This document shows, one piece after another, positions 1 to 7,419 of a stretch of 11,034 bases of DNA. This DNA is from Quadrisphaera sp. GTDB lineage: Bacteria; Actinomycetota; Actinomycetes; Actinomycetales; Quadrisphaeraceae. The position numbers and the translations under genes were made by a program. The first letter of the stretch is position 1, and every line of letters begins with the position of its first letter. The stretch is from positions 1 to 11,034 of the forward strand of contig JARIBR010000216.1 of the NCBI GenBank assembly GCA_029258695.1. The letters run 5' to 3'. The notes below the pieces were generated by a model. That model made no database searches. It was not told where the DNA came from and saw only the letters and a list, made by a program, of their open reading frames with translations.

Positions 1-239
<239 letters not shown>

Positions 240-243
240 CCTA

Positions 244-276
244 CGGCGGGGCGTCGCCGCACCGGGGAGAGCCGGT
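244..276 (-). terminator. Two adjacent small inverted repeats, possible terminator after the DUF3046 gene
   Basis: The 50-nt gap between the DUF3046 stop and the ABC gene holds two back-to-back inverted repeats: CGGCG/CGCCG with a 6-nt loop at 244-259, and ACCGG/CCGGT with a 6-nt loop at 261-276. Neither is followed by a T tract on the minus strand. Short GC hairpins are common by chance at this base composition, so a terminator role is only a possibility. Confidence 0.2.
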
Positions 277-289
277 TGATGCCACCCGA

Positions 290-523
290 TCAGTCCGCGT
301 CGGGGCGCCGCTTCTCGTCCAGGGCGCTCCACCGCTGCCGCTCGGGCACGTCGAGCGCGTCGCACAGCGCCACCCAGGCGGCGCCGGGGTCCACGCCGTC
401 GTCCATGGCTCGGGCGGCGGTGCGGTCACCGAGCTCCCCGAGCACGAGGTCGGCCACGACGGACTCCGCCCGTGAGCGCCCGAGGACGGCGTCGGACAGG
501 ACGGTGAACTCGCTGCGGCGCAC
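290..523 (-). CDS. DUF3046 family small protein
   Basis: This is a 77-residue protein of unknown function belonging to the actinobacterial DUF3046 family. The family pattern is visible: a start of the type (M/V)RxSEF, a central GxRTAxxAxxxGVDPxxxWxALCDALDVP segment, and an ERxRW ending. Members are usually about 60-70 residues; this one adds a short charged tail (DEKRRPDAD). The GTG at 523 was chosen because it places the RxSEF motif at the N-terminus, although the frame is open to an ATG at 574 (94 residues). A GGAG lies just upstream of the GTG but only about 2-3 nt away, which is short for a ribosome binding site. In many actinobacteria this gene sits beside recA; here its downstream neighbour is an ABC transporter. 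It is divergent from the DUF3817-lhr pair. No enzymatic motif is visible and I assign no function. Confidence 0.85.
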   Translation of the reverse strand: MRRSEFTVLSDAVLGRSRAESVVADLVLGELGDRTAARAMDDGVDPGAAWVALCDALDVPERQRWSALDEKRRPDAD

Positions 524-600
524 GGCTCCAGCGTCGCAGAACCGATGTCGTCGGGATGAGGTGGCGCAGGCCACAGGGCGGTACGTGGTGGCATGGGGTC

Positions 601-999
601 ATGGAGAGCGCGTGGTGGCTGGGGTTCCTGCAGCGGTTGGACGGCGTGCGGGCACGCCTGCGGCCCTGGGCGCGGCCCGCGTTCCACGTCGTCGCGGTCG
701 CGGAGGCCCTGTCGTGGATCGGCCTGCTCGCCGGGATGTGGCGGGCGTACGTCTCCGGTGACGGCCGCGCCGGGATCGAGCTCTTCGGTCCGATCCACGG
801 CGCGGTGTTCGTAGCCTTCGTCGCGGTGACGGTGGTGGCGGCGTGGACGCTGCGGTGGCAGGTGCGCACGGTGGTGCTCGCGCTCGCGGCGGCCGTCCCT
901 CCGCTGGCCACGGTGATGTTCGACGTCATCGCCTCGCGGCGGGGCTGGCTGCGCGACCAGGGGGCGGTGTCGGCGGTCGGTGGCACCATCGGGACGTGA
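601..999 (+). CDS. DUF3817 family integral membrane protein
   Basis: This is a 132-residue membrane protein of unknown function. Three hydrophobic segments are seen at about residues 28-47, 65-84 and 91-110. DUF3817 landmarks are present: a Glu in the first helix (AVAEALSW, E35), the GPIHG motif (63-67) opening the second, and a Pro-Pro pair (100-101) with a following Phe in the third. The segment before the first helix is basic, suggesting a cytoplasmic N-terminus. The start at ATG 601 is preferred; an in-frame ATG at 556 would add 15 Arg/Trp/Gly-rich residues. Neither has a strong ribosome binding site, and no clear promoter is visible in the 77-nt gap upstream. The stop TGA overlaps the GTG start of lhr in a GTGA junction, so the two are probably translationally coupled. 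A link to helicase function is unproven. Confidence 0.85.
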   Translation: MESAWWLGFLQRLDGVRARLRPWARPAFHVVAVAEALSWIGLLAGMWRAYVSGDGRAGIELFGPIHGAVFVAFVAVTVVAAWTLRWQVRTVVLALAAAVPPLATVMFDVIASRRGWLRDQGAVSAVGGTIGT

Positions 1000-3900
1000 G
1001 CGCGAAGGGGGCGGGCGCCCCCGCCGGGACGGCAGCTGCCCGGCCGACGGCCGAGGGGCCGGCGACCGGAGGTACGGCGACCGAGGCAGAGCGCAGCGAC
1101 GCGGCCGCGCCTCCCGGCGACGACGTCCTCGACCGGTTCTCCCCCGCGGCCTCGGAGTGGTTCCGCGGGGCCTTCCACGCCCCGACGACCGCGCAGGACG
1201 GCGCCTGGAGGGCGATCAGCAGCGGCGACCACACGCTGGTGGTCGCCCCCACCGGCTCGGGCAAGACGCTGTCGGCGTTCCTCTGGGCGCTGGACCGCCT
1301 GGCGTCCTCTCCCGTGCCGGAGGAGAAGGAGCTGCGCTGCCGGGTCCTGTACGTCTCGCCGCTGAAGGCCCTGGCGACCGACGTCGAGCGGAACCTCCGG
1401 GCCCCGCTGACCGGCATGCGCCACGCCGCGATGCGCCTGGGGCTCCCGGTGCCCGAGGTCTCCGTCGCGCTGCGCTCGGGTGACACCCCGCCGCAGGAGC
1501 GGCGCGCCTTCACCCGCACGCCCCCGGACGTGCTCATCACCACTCCGGAGTCGCTGGTCCTGCTCATGACGTCCAAGGCCCGCGAGATGCTCGCCGGGGT
1601 GCAGACGGTGATCGTCGACGAGGTGCACGCGGTGGCCGGCACCAAGCGCGGCGCGCACCTGGCCCTGACGCTGGAGCGCCTGGACGCCGCGCTGCCCGCC
1701 CCGGCGCAGCGCATCGGTCTGTCGGCGACGGTGCGCCCCGTGGAGGACGTGGCGCGCTTCCTGGCCGGCACGCGGGGCGTCGCGGGCGGGGGGCGGCGCA
1801 CCACGGTGGTGCAGCCGCCGTCGGTCAAGGAGTGGGACCTGCAGGTCGTCGTCCCCGTCCCGGACATGGAGGACCTGTCAACGGCCCCGCCGAGGCCCGG
1901 ACCGCCCGCCGGAGCGGCGCCGACGGAGCCCACCCGGGTCGACGACGACCTCGCGGCGGTGCTGGCGGCCGCTGCGCCGGAGCCGGTGACGTCGATCTGG
2001 CCGGCCGTCGAGGAACGCATCGTCGACCTCGTCGCGGCGCACCGATCGACGATCGTCTTCGCCAACTCCCGCCGCCTCGCGGAGCGGCTGACGAACCGGC
2101 TCAACGAGGTGTGGGAGGAACGCACCCGCGCCGACGAGGCGGCGCAGGCCGACGGGTCGGGCGGGGAGGAGGGCGCGGGCCGGGGCGACGCCACCGCGAC
2201 GGCGGCGTCACCGCTGGCGGTCGGCGCGGAGCACCCCGGCCGTCCCCCGGCCCAGGTGATGGCCCAGGCCGGGACGTCCGCGCCCGTGCCTGCCGTCATC
2301 GCCCGCGCCCACCACGGGTCGGTCAGCCGTGAGCAGCGGGCGCTGATCGAGGACGACCTGAAGTCCGGGCGCCTCCCCGCGGTGGTCGCCACGTCCTCCC
2401 TCGAGCTGGGCATCGACATGGGCGCCGTCGACCTCGTCGTCCAGGTCGAGTCGCCGCCCTCGGTGGCCTCCGGGCTGCAGCGGGTGGGACGCGCCGGCCA
2501 CCAGGTCGGCGCGGTCTCCCGAGGGGTGATGTTCCCGAAGTTCCGCGGCGACCTGCTCTCCACGGCCGTGGTGACGGAGCGGATGCGCTCCGGTGCCATC
2601 GAGGCCCTGCACGCCCCGGCCTCTCCCCTGGACGTCCTGGCCCAGCACGTGGTGGCGATGACGGCCATGGACGACTGGTCCGTCGACGACGTCGAGGCGC
2701 TCGTCCGCCGCGCCGCGCCGTTCTCCGGGCTGACCCGCGGGGTGCTCGAGGCGGTCCTCGACATGCTCGCCGGGCGCTACCCGTCCGAGGAGTTCGCCGA
2801 GCTGCGCCCGCGCATCGTCTGGGACCGACTCGCCAGCACCCTGGCCGGGCGCCCGGGCGCGCAGCGCCTGGCGGTGACCTCCGGGGGGACCATCCCCGAC
2901 CGCGGCCTGTACGGGGTCTTCCTCGCCGGCAGCGGAGGCCAGGTCCGCGGTGGCCGGCGCGTCGGGGAGCTCGACGAGGAGATGGTCTACGAGTCCCGCG
3001 TCGGCGACGTGTTCACCCTCGGCACCTCGACGTGGCGCATCGAGGACATCAGCCACGACCAGGTGCTCGTCTCGCCCGCCCCGGGGCAGCCGGGCAAGCT
3101 GCCGTTCTGGCACGGGGACTCCCTGGGACGCCCCGCCGAGCTGGGCCGCGCGCAGGGCGCCTTCGTGCGGACCCTCGGCGACCTGCTCACCGCTGACGAG
3201 GGCGCGGCGCGCCAGCGCGCCCGGTCCGCGGGGCTCGACGACTGGGCGGCCGACAACCTCCTCGACCACCTGCGCGAGCAGCGCGCGGTCACCGGGCACC
3301 TGCCCGACGACCGCACCATCGTCGTCGAGCGCTTCCGCGACGAGCTCGGGGACTGGCGCGTGGTCGTCCACTCCCCCTTCGGCGCGCAGGTCCACGCCCC
3401 CTGGGCGCTGGCCGTCGGGGCGCGCCTGCGCGAGCGCTTCGGCGTCGACGCGCAGGTGATGAGCGCCGACGACGGCCTCGTGCTCCGCCTGCCGGACACC
3501 GACCTGCTCGGTGACCCGATGGCCGTGCTCATGGCCGACCCGTTCGAGGCGTTGGCCGGTGCGGGCAGCGGCGCGGGGAGCGGCGGCCCGCCCGGCGCCG
3601 GCGTCGCGGCCTCCGGCGGCGCTCCCGCCGGCGTGCCCGAGGTCCTCGAGGCGCTCGCGGTCGAGCCCGAGGACGTCGAGCAGCTGGTCACCGACGAGCT
3701 GGGCGGCTCCGCGCTGTTCGCCGCGCGCTTCCGGGAGTGCGCCGCCCGGTCCCTGCTGCTCCCCCGGCGCCGCCCCGACCGCCGCACGCCGCTGTGGCAG
3801 CAGCGCCAGCGCGCCGCCCAGCTGCTCTCCGTCGCCAGCCGGTATCCCTCGTTCCCCATCGTCCTGGAGACCGTCCGCGAGTGCCTGCAGGACGTCTTCG

Positions 3901-6392
3901 ACGTCCCTGCGCTCGCCCAGCTCCTGCGCGAGGTGAGGTCCGGGGCGGTGCGCGTGGTCGAGGTGACCACCGACGCCCCCTCGCCGTTCGCGCGCGGGCT
4001 GCTGTTCGGCTACGTCGCGCAGTTCCTCTACGAGGGCGACACCCCGCTCGCCGAGAAGCGTGCGGCGGCGCTCTCGCTGGACCCGACGCTGCTCGCCGAG
4101 CTGCTGGGGCGCGGTGACGGCGCGTCGCTGGCTGACCTGCTCGACCCCGAGGCGATCGTGCGCACCCAGGGCGAGCTGCAGCGCACCGCGGACGGGCGGC
4201 GGTGCCGCGACGCCGAGGACGTCGCCGACCTGCTGCGCGTGCTCGGGCCGTGCTCCGACGCCGAGGTGGCGCGCCGGGCGCTGAGCGGCGCCGGGGGCAC
4301 GGAGGACCTCGACGAGGTGAGGCGCTGGCTCGGCGAGCTCGTCGGCGCGCGGCGCGTCATCGCCGTGCGGGTGGCCGGCGTCGAGCGCTTCGCCGCCGTC
4401 GAGGACGCCGCCCGGCTGCGCGACGCCCTCGGGGTCCCCCTGCCCGTGGGGGTGCCCGAGGCGTTCACCGCGCCGGTCCCGGACCCGGTCGGTGACCTCG
4501 TGGTGCGCTGGGCGCGCACCCACGCGCCGTTCACCGCCGCCGCGGTGGCCGCGCGCTACGGCGTGGGCGTCGCGGTGGTCTCCGACGCGCTGCGCCGCCT
4601 GGAGAGCGCCGGCCGCGTCACCTCCGGCGACCTCCTGCCCGCCGAGCTGCGCGGGCGCCTCGCCGCCGACGGCACCGTCGTGACGGGCACCGGCACGGGT
4701 GGGCTCGCGGGCGGAGCCACCAGCGACGGGGCACCTGACGAGGATGCTCCCCGCAGCGGGGCGAGCGGTCGGCCCGCGAGCACCGCCGTCGGCCTGGACT
4801 GGTGCGACGCAGAGGTCCTGCGTCTGCTGCGCCGCAGGTCCCTCGCCGCGCTGCGCAGCGAGGTCGAGCCCGTCACCGCGCGCGACCTCGCGCTCCACCT
4901 GCCGGCCTGGCAGCACGTGGGCGCGCCCGGCAGCCCCGGCGGAGGGCGCTTGCGCGGCGAGGACGGCCTGGTGCGCGCGATCGAGCAGCTCGCCGGCGCC
5001 CAGCTGCCCGCCTCGGCGCTGGAGTCCCTCGTCCTGCCGGCGCGCGTGGAGGGCTACAGCCCCGCGATGCTCGACGCCCTCACCACGTCCGGGGAGGTGC
5101 TGTGGTGCGGGCACGGCGCCCTGCCGGGCGACGACGGGTGGGTCTCGCTGCACCTCGCGGACGCCTGGGGACCGGCAGGCCACCTCACCCTCGCCCCGCC
5201 GGACGAGGAGCTGGAGCTCGGCGAGACCCACCACGCGGTGCTCGAGGCCCTGGCGGGCGGCGGCGCCTTCTTCTTCCGCGCGCTGTCCTCCGCGCTGAGC
5301 GCCGCAGGACGTCCCGTGCTCGACGACGCCCGCCTGTCGGAGGTGGTGTGGGACCTCGTCTTCGCGGGCCGGGTCAGCAACGACACGCTCGCGCCGCTGC
5401 GCGCGCGGCTCTCCGGCGGACGCACCGCCCACCGCGGCGCGAAGAGCCAGCGCAGCGCACCCCACGCCCGCTACGGCCGCTCGCGGCCCGGGCGCCCCAC
5501 CCGCCCGAGCAGCGCCGGCCTGGGCGCCGCGGGGATCAGCGCCGCCGCCGCCCGCGGTGGGCCCCCCGAGACCGCCGGCCGCTGGTCTCTGCTGCCGACG
5601 CCGGAGCCCGACGCGACCGTGCGCGCCGCCGCCACCGCCGAGGTCCTGCTCGACCGGTACGGGGTGATCACCCGCGGCTCGGTGGTCGCCGAGCACCTGC
5701 CGGGCGGGTTCGCCGGGGTCTACCGCGTGCTGGCTGCGATGGAGGAGGCCGGTCGGGTGCGTCGCGGGTACTTCGTCGAGGGGCTGGGCGCCTCGCAGTT
5801 CGCCACGACCGGTGCGGTGGACCGTCTGCGGGCGCTCTCTCGCCCGCTCGAGGCCGCCTCGTCCGCCAGCGACGGCCGGTGGGTGGGCGAGCGCACGCGC
5901 GGGGGTGGTCCTCCCGGTGAGGACGCCGGCCGCCCCGGGGCCGCTGTCGGCGCGGGACCTGCTGGCGACGGCCCCCGGCGCAACGCCCTGGTGCTCGCGG
6001 CGCCGGACCCTGCGAACCCCTACGGGGCGGCCCTGCCGTGGCCGGACCAGCAGGGTCGCCCGGGGGACGCGGAGGCCACGACCGACGCGGCACCGGTCAG
6101 GGCCGGGCACCGTGCGGGGCGCAAGGCCGGCGCCGTGGTGGTGCTCGTCGAGGGCGACCTCGTCCTCTACGTCGAGCGGGGCGGACGCACGGTCCTGTCC
6201 TACACCGAGGACCCGGAGCTGCTGCGCGCGTCGGCGCAGGCGCTGACCGCGGCCGTGAGGGGCGGCGCGCTGGGACGGCTCACGGTCTCCCGGGCCGACG
6301 GTGAGAACGCCCTCGAGAGGTCGGTGCTCGCCCAGGCCCTGGAGGGCGCCGGCTTCGTCGCCACCCCGCAGGGCCTTCGGCTGCGGGCGTAG
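996..6392 (+). CDS. lhr: Lhr family ATP-dependent DNA helicase (superfamily 2)
   Basis: Lhr proteins are 3'-to-5' translocating helicases that unwind DNA and RNA:DNA duplexes; in mycobacteria lhr responds to DNA damage. All core motifs are intact, numbered from GTG 996: Walker A APTGSGKT (84-91), SPLKALATD (Ia), DEVH box (208-211), GLSAT (241-245), IVFANSRR (about 352-359), ATSSLELGID (465-474) and QRVGRAGH (495-502). A winged-helix region follows, with W609 probably matching the DNA-stacking Trp597 of M. smegmatis Lhr. Then come a beta-barrel region and the long Lhr C-terminal domain, ending in a VVVLVEGDLVLYVERGG-type segment. The length of about 1798 residues exceeds the roughly 1500 of E. 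coli or mycobacterial Lhr. The excess lies in Ala/Gly/Pro-rich inserts near 1-45, 290-330, 379-430, 853-878, 1228-1264, 1475-1528 (basic) and 1630-1708. The start is set by the GTGA overlap with the DUF3817 stop; the open frame to 843 lies inside that gene. The frame is unbroken. Confidence 0.95.
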   Translation: MSAKGAGAPAGTAAARPTAEGPATGGTATEAERSDAAAPPGDDVLDRFSPAASEWFRGAFHAPTTAQDGAWRAISSGDHTLVVAPTGSGKTLSAFLWALDRLASSPVPEEKELRCRVLYVSPLKALATDVERNLRAPLTGMRHAAMRLGLPVPEVSVALRSGDTPPQERRAFTRTPPDVLITTPESLVLLMTSKAREMLAGVQTVIVDEVHAVAGTKRGAHLALTLERLDAALPAPAQRIGLSATVRPVEDVARFLAGTRGVAGGGRRTTVVQPPSVKEWDLQVVVPVPDMEDLSTAPPRPGPPAGAAPTEPTRVDDDLAAVLAAAAPEPVTSIWPAVEERIVDLVAAHRSTIVFANSRRLAERLTNRLNEVWEERTRADEAAQADGSGGEEGAGRGDATATAASPLAVGAEHPGRPPAQVMAQAGTSAPVPAVIARAHHGSVSREQRALIEDDLKSGRLPAVVATSSLELGIDMGAVDLVVQVESPPSVASGLQRVGRAGHQVGAVSRGVMFPKFRGDLLSTAVVTERMRSGAIEALHAPASPLDVLAQHVVAMTAMDDWSVDDVEALVRRAAPFSGLTRGVLEAVLDMLAGRYPSEEFAELRPRIVWDRLASTLAGRPGAQRLAVTSGGTIPDRGLYGVFLAGSGGQVRGGRRVGELDEEMVYESRVGDVFTLGTSTWRIEDISHDQVLVSPAPGQPGKLPFWHGDSLGRPAELGRAQGAFVRTLGDLLTADEGAARQRARSAGLDDWAADNLLDHLREQRAVTGHLPDDRTIVVERFRDELGDWRVVVHSPFGAQVHAPWALAVGARLRERFGVDAQVMSADDGLVLRLPDTDLLGDPMAVLMADPFEALAGAGSGAGSGGPPGAGVAASGGAPAGVPEVLEALAVEPEDVEQLVTDELGGSALFAARFRECAARSLLLPRRRPDRRTPLWQQRQRAAQLLSVASRYPSFPIVLETVRECLQDVFDVPALAQLLREVRSGAVRVVEVTTDAPSPFARGLLFGYVAQFLYEGDTPLAEKRAAALSLDPTLLAELLGRGDGASLADLLDPEAIVRTQGELQRTADGRRCRDAEDVADLLRVLGPCSDAEVARRALSGAGGTEDLDEVRRWLGELVGARRVIAVRVAGVERFAAVEDAARLRDALGVPLPVGVPEAFTAPVPDPVGDLVVRWARTHAPFTAAAVAARYGVGVAVVSDALRRLESAGRVTSGDLLPAELRGRLAADGTVVTGTGTGGLAGGATSDGAPDEDAPRSGASGRPASTAVGLDWCDAEVLRLLRRRSLAALRSEVEPVTARDLALHLPAWQHVGAPGSPGGGRLRGEDGLVRAIEQLAGAQLPASALESLVLPARVEGYSPAMLDALTTSGEVLWCGHGALPGDDGWVSLHLADAWGPAGHLTLAPPDEELELGETHHAVLEALAGGGAFFFRALSSALSAAGRPVLDDARLSEVVWDLVFAGRVSNDTLAPLRARLSGGRTAHRGAKSQRSAPHARYGRSRPGRPTRPSSAGLGAAGISAAAARGGPPETAGRWSLLPTPEPDATVRAAATAEVLLDRYGVITRGSVVAEHLPGGFAGVYRVLAAMEEAGRVRRGYFVEGLGASQFATTGAVDRLRALSRPLEAASSASDGRWVGERTRGGGPPGEDAGRPGAAVGAGPAGDGPRRNALVLAAPDPANPYGAALPWPDQQGRPGDAEATTDAAPVRAGHRAGRKAGAVVVLVEGDLVLYVERGGRTVLSYTEDPELLRASAQALTAAVRGGALGRLTVSRADGENALERSVLAQALEGAGFVATPQGLRLRA
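6365..6387 (+). terminator. Stem-loop at the very end of lhr
   Basis: CCCGCA (6365-6370) pairs with TGCGGG (6382-6387), and inside it GCC pairs with GGC around a TTC loop, with a 2-nt GG bulge on the left arm. The hairpin ends three bases before the lhr stop codon. No T tract follows. With the palindrome at 6406-6419 it could form a bidirectional terminator for the convergent lhr and clgR, but its position inside coding sequence means it may simply reflect codon composition. Confidence 0.3.
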
Positions 6393-6405
6393 GAGCTGTC
6401 ATCCC

Positions 6406-6419
6406 GCACGGCGCCGTGC
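6406..6419. terminator. 14-bp perfect palindrome between convergent lhr and clgR
   Basis: GCACGGCGCCGTGC reads identically on both strands. It lies in the 48-nt gap between the lhr stop and the clgR stop, where a shared bidirectional terminator would be expected. As RNA it could form a five-pair stem with a GCGC loop. There is no flanking T tract, but actinobacterial terminators often lack one. Confidence 0.4.
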
Positions 6420-6440
6420 ACCGGGCGGCCGCGACAGGGA

Positions 6441-6767
6441 TCAGGCGGCGGAGGTGAGGTGGCGCTGCTCCACCGCAGCGCCACCGAGGACGGCCACTCC
6501 GGGTGGGGGGCCCACCGGCTGCACCACGGTGCCCTCGATGGCGGCGATCTTGTCGCTCACCTCACGCAGGACGACGGACATCGGCGTGGCCAGCGCCTCG
6601 CAGATGGAGCCGAGGAGCTCCGAGGAGGCCTCCTTGTGGCCCCGCTCGACCTCGGAGAGGTACCCGAGCGAGACGCGCGCGCTCCCTGAGACCTCGCGCA
6701 GGGTACGGCCCTGCTGCTGGCGCGTGCTGCGGAGCACGTCGCCGATCTCCTGGCGCAGCAGCGTCAT
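6441..6767 (-). CDS. clgR: ClgR-type XRE-family transcriptional regulator of Clp protease genes
   Basis: This is a 108-residue DNA-binding protein with one helix-turn-helix of the Cro/XRE class at about residues 21-43 (RTLREV ... [12 protein letters not shown]). The following KEASSELL segment, the [13 protein letters not shown] start and the context next to pncC and pgsA identify it as ClgR. From the literature on Streptomyces, Corynebacterium and Mycobacterium, ClgR activates clpP1P2, clpC and related stress genes. The C-terminus is Thr-Ser-Ala-Ala; terminal alanines have been linked to ClpP-dependent turnover of Streptomyces ClgR, so regulated proteolysis is plausible here. ATG 6767 has a purine-rich GAGAGAG stretch about 8-14 nt upstream as a likely ribosome binding site. 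A 107-nt gap separates it from pncC, longer than elsewhere in this run, consistent with its own promoter (see 6877-6902). Confidence 0.9.
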   Translation of the reverse strand: MTLLRQEIGDVLRSTRQQQGRTLREVSGSARVSLGYLSEVERGHKEASSELLGSICEALATPMSVVLREVSDKIAAIEGTVVQPVGPPPGVAVLGGAAVEQRHLTSAA

Positions 6768-6803
6768 CGCTGGCTCTCTCGGTCCGCGGTGCTCATGGTT
6801 CTC

Positions 6804-6809
6804 ACGCTA
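6804..6809 (-). promoter_or_regulatory. Possible -10 hexamer (TAGCGT) proximal to clgR
   Basis: TAGCGT on the minus strand fits the actinobacterial housekeeping TANNNT -10 consensus and would start a transcript with a leader of about 30 nt before the clgR ATG. No recognisable TTGAC-type -35 lies 16-19 nt upstream, so this is a weak call and an alternative or addition to the ECF-type promoter further up. Confidence 0.22.
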
Positions 6810-6814
6810 CCCGT

Positions 6815-6851
6815 GACGTCGGACGTGCGCGTGCCCACGACGTCGGTGCGC
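6815..6851. repeat. Imperfect direct repeat in the clgR leader
   Basis: GACGTCGG occurs at 6815-6822 and again at 6839-6846, 24 bp apart. Each copy is followed by TGCGC, with three extra bases (ACG) in the first. The core GACGTC is itself palindromic. The pair lies between the two candidate clgR promoters. It might be an operator, but short repeats of this kind also arise by chance in GC-rich DNA. Confidence 0.35.
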
Positions 6852-6874
6852 TGTGCTGGGGCCATCACCTGTCG

Positions 6875-7402
6875 TCAACGCCGTGAGCGGGCTCGGCGTT
6901 CCCCGGCCCACCGGGCGAGCAGCGCCAGCGCGCAGCCGGTCGCGAGCGAACGCACCGCGGCGCGGTCACCGTCGAGCTCCAGCGTCACGGCGACGTCGCC
7001 CGGACCGGGCACCGGCTGCGCCACCGCCACGACCACCGTCCCCGCGCGGCGGCCGTCGGCGGGCCCGGGGCCGGCCACCCCCGTGGTCGCCACCCCGACG
7101 TCGGCGCCGAGCAGGCGCGCCGCTCCGGCCGCCATCGCCACGGCGACCCGCTCCTGCACCGGGCCGCCGTCGGCGAGGACGGATTCCTCGACCTCCAGCA
7201 GGCTGGTCTTGAGCTCCGTGGCGTAGGCGCTCACCCCGCCGCGCAGGACCGCGGAGGCACCGGGCACGTCGGCCAGCGCGGCGCTCACGAGACCGGCGGT
7301 GAGCGACTCGCCCGTCGCCACGCGCACGCCGATCGCCTCGAGGTCGGCCACGAGACGGGCGACGTCGAGCCCTGCGGCCTCACGGACGAGCGTCGTCGGC
7401 AC
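6875..7402 (-). CDS. pncC: CinA C-terminal domain protein, nicotinamide-nucleotide amidohydrolase type (PncC)
   Basis: This is a 175-residue stand-alone CinA C-terminal domain. Characterised members deamidate nicotinamide mononucleotide to nicotinate mononucleotide in pyridine nucleotide salvage. The family motifs are present: ATGESLTAG (E32-G37), with S33 the likely nucleophile; DVPGASAVLRGGVSAYAT leading to K65, the likely partner lysine; and TTGVAGPG (106-113). The N-terminal molybdopterin-like domain of full-length CinA is absent, so this is the short PncC form. The GTG start at 7402 is 17 nt after the pgsA stop, with a weak GGGG about 8-11 nt upstream; the open frame extends further but into pgsA. 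The cytoplasmic enzyme is probably cotranscribed with rimO and pgsA. Its 3' end overlaps the proposed clgR promoter. Confidence 0.9.
   Translation of the reverse strand: MPTTLVREAAGLDVARLVADLEAIGVRVATGESLTAGLVSAALADVPGASAVLRGGVSAYATELKTSLLEVEESVLADGGPVQERVAVAMAAGAARLLGADVGVATTGVAGPGPADGRRAGTVVVAVAQPVPGPGDVAVTLELDGDRAAVRSLATGCALALLARWAGERRARSRR
6877..6902 (-). promoter_or_regulatory. ECF-sigma-type promoter (GGAAC-N18-GTT) for clgR
   Basis: On the minus strand GGGGAAC (GGAAC core at 6902-6898) is followed after exactly 18 nt by GTTGAC (GTT at 6879-6877). This matches the -35/-10 signature of SigE/SigH of mycobacteria and corynebacteria and resembles that of Streptomyces SigR. Those sigma factors are known to transcribe clgR in M. 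tuberculosis and C. glutamicum. The GTT shares its last base with the TGA stop of pncC, so the promoter sits in the end of that gene. Transcription would start near 6868-6871, giving a leader of about 100 nt before the ATG at 6767. Confidence 0.6.
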
Positions 7403-7419
7403 GTGGTCTGCCCCGTCGC

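Noticed and set aside
524..600. Divergent promoters between DUF3046 and DUF3817
   Set aside because: I looked for TANNNT, TTGAC, GGAAC/GTT and actinobacterial LexA or PafBC-type motifs on both strands and found no convincing match, so no promoter is annotated.
843..995. N-terminal extension of Lhr upstream of GTG 996
   Set aside because: These codons lie inside the DUF3817 gene in another frame; the GTGA overlap and the position of the conserved core make 996 the sensible start.
426..1658. A 410-codon minus-strand frame crossing DUF3046, DUF3817 and the lhr start
   Set aside because: It overlaps three better-supported genes in other frames and its translation has no domain pattern.
926..2764. 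A 612-codon minus-strand frame over the helicase core
   Set aside because: It is a Ser/Arg/Thr-rich shadow translation opposite conserved helicase motifs.
2208..6110. A 1300-codon open frame on the minus strand opposite lhr
   Set aside because: It lacks any recognisable domain, is full of low-complexity Gly/Arg/Ala sequence and lies entirely antisense to an intact helicase. Long antisense frames are expected at this GC content because stop codons are rare.
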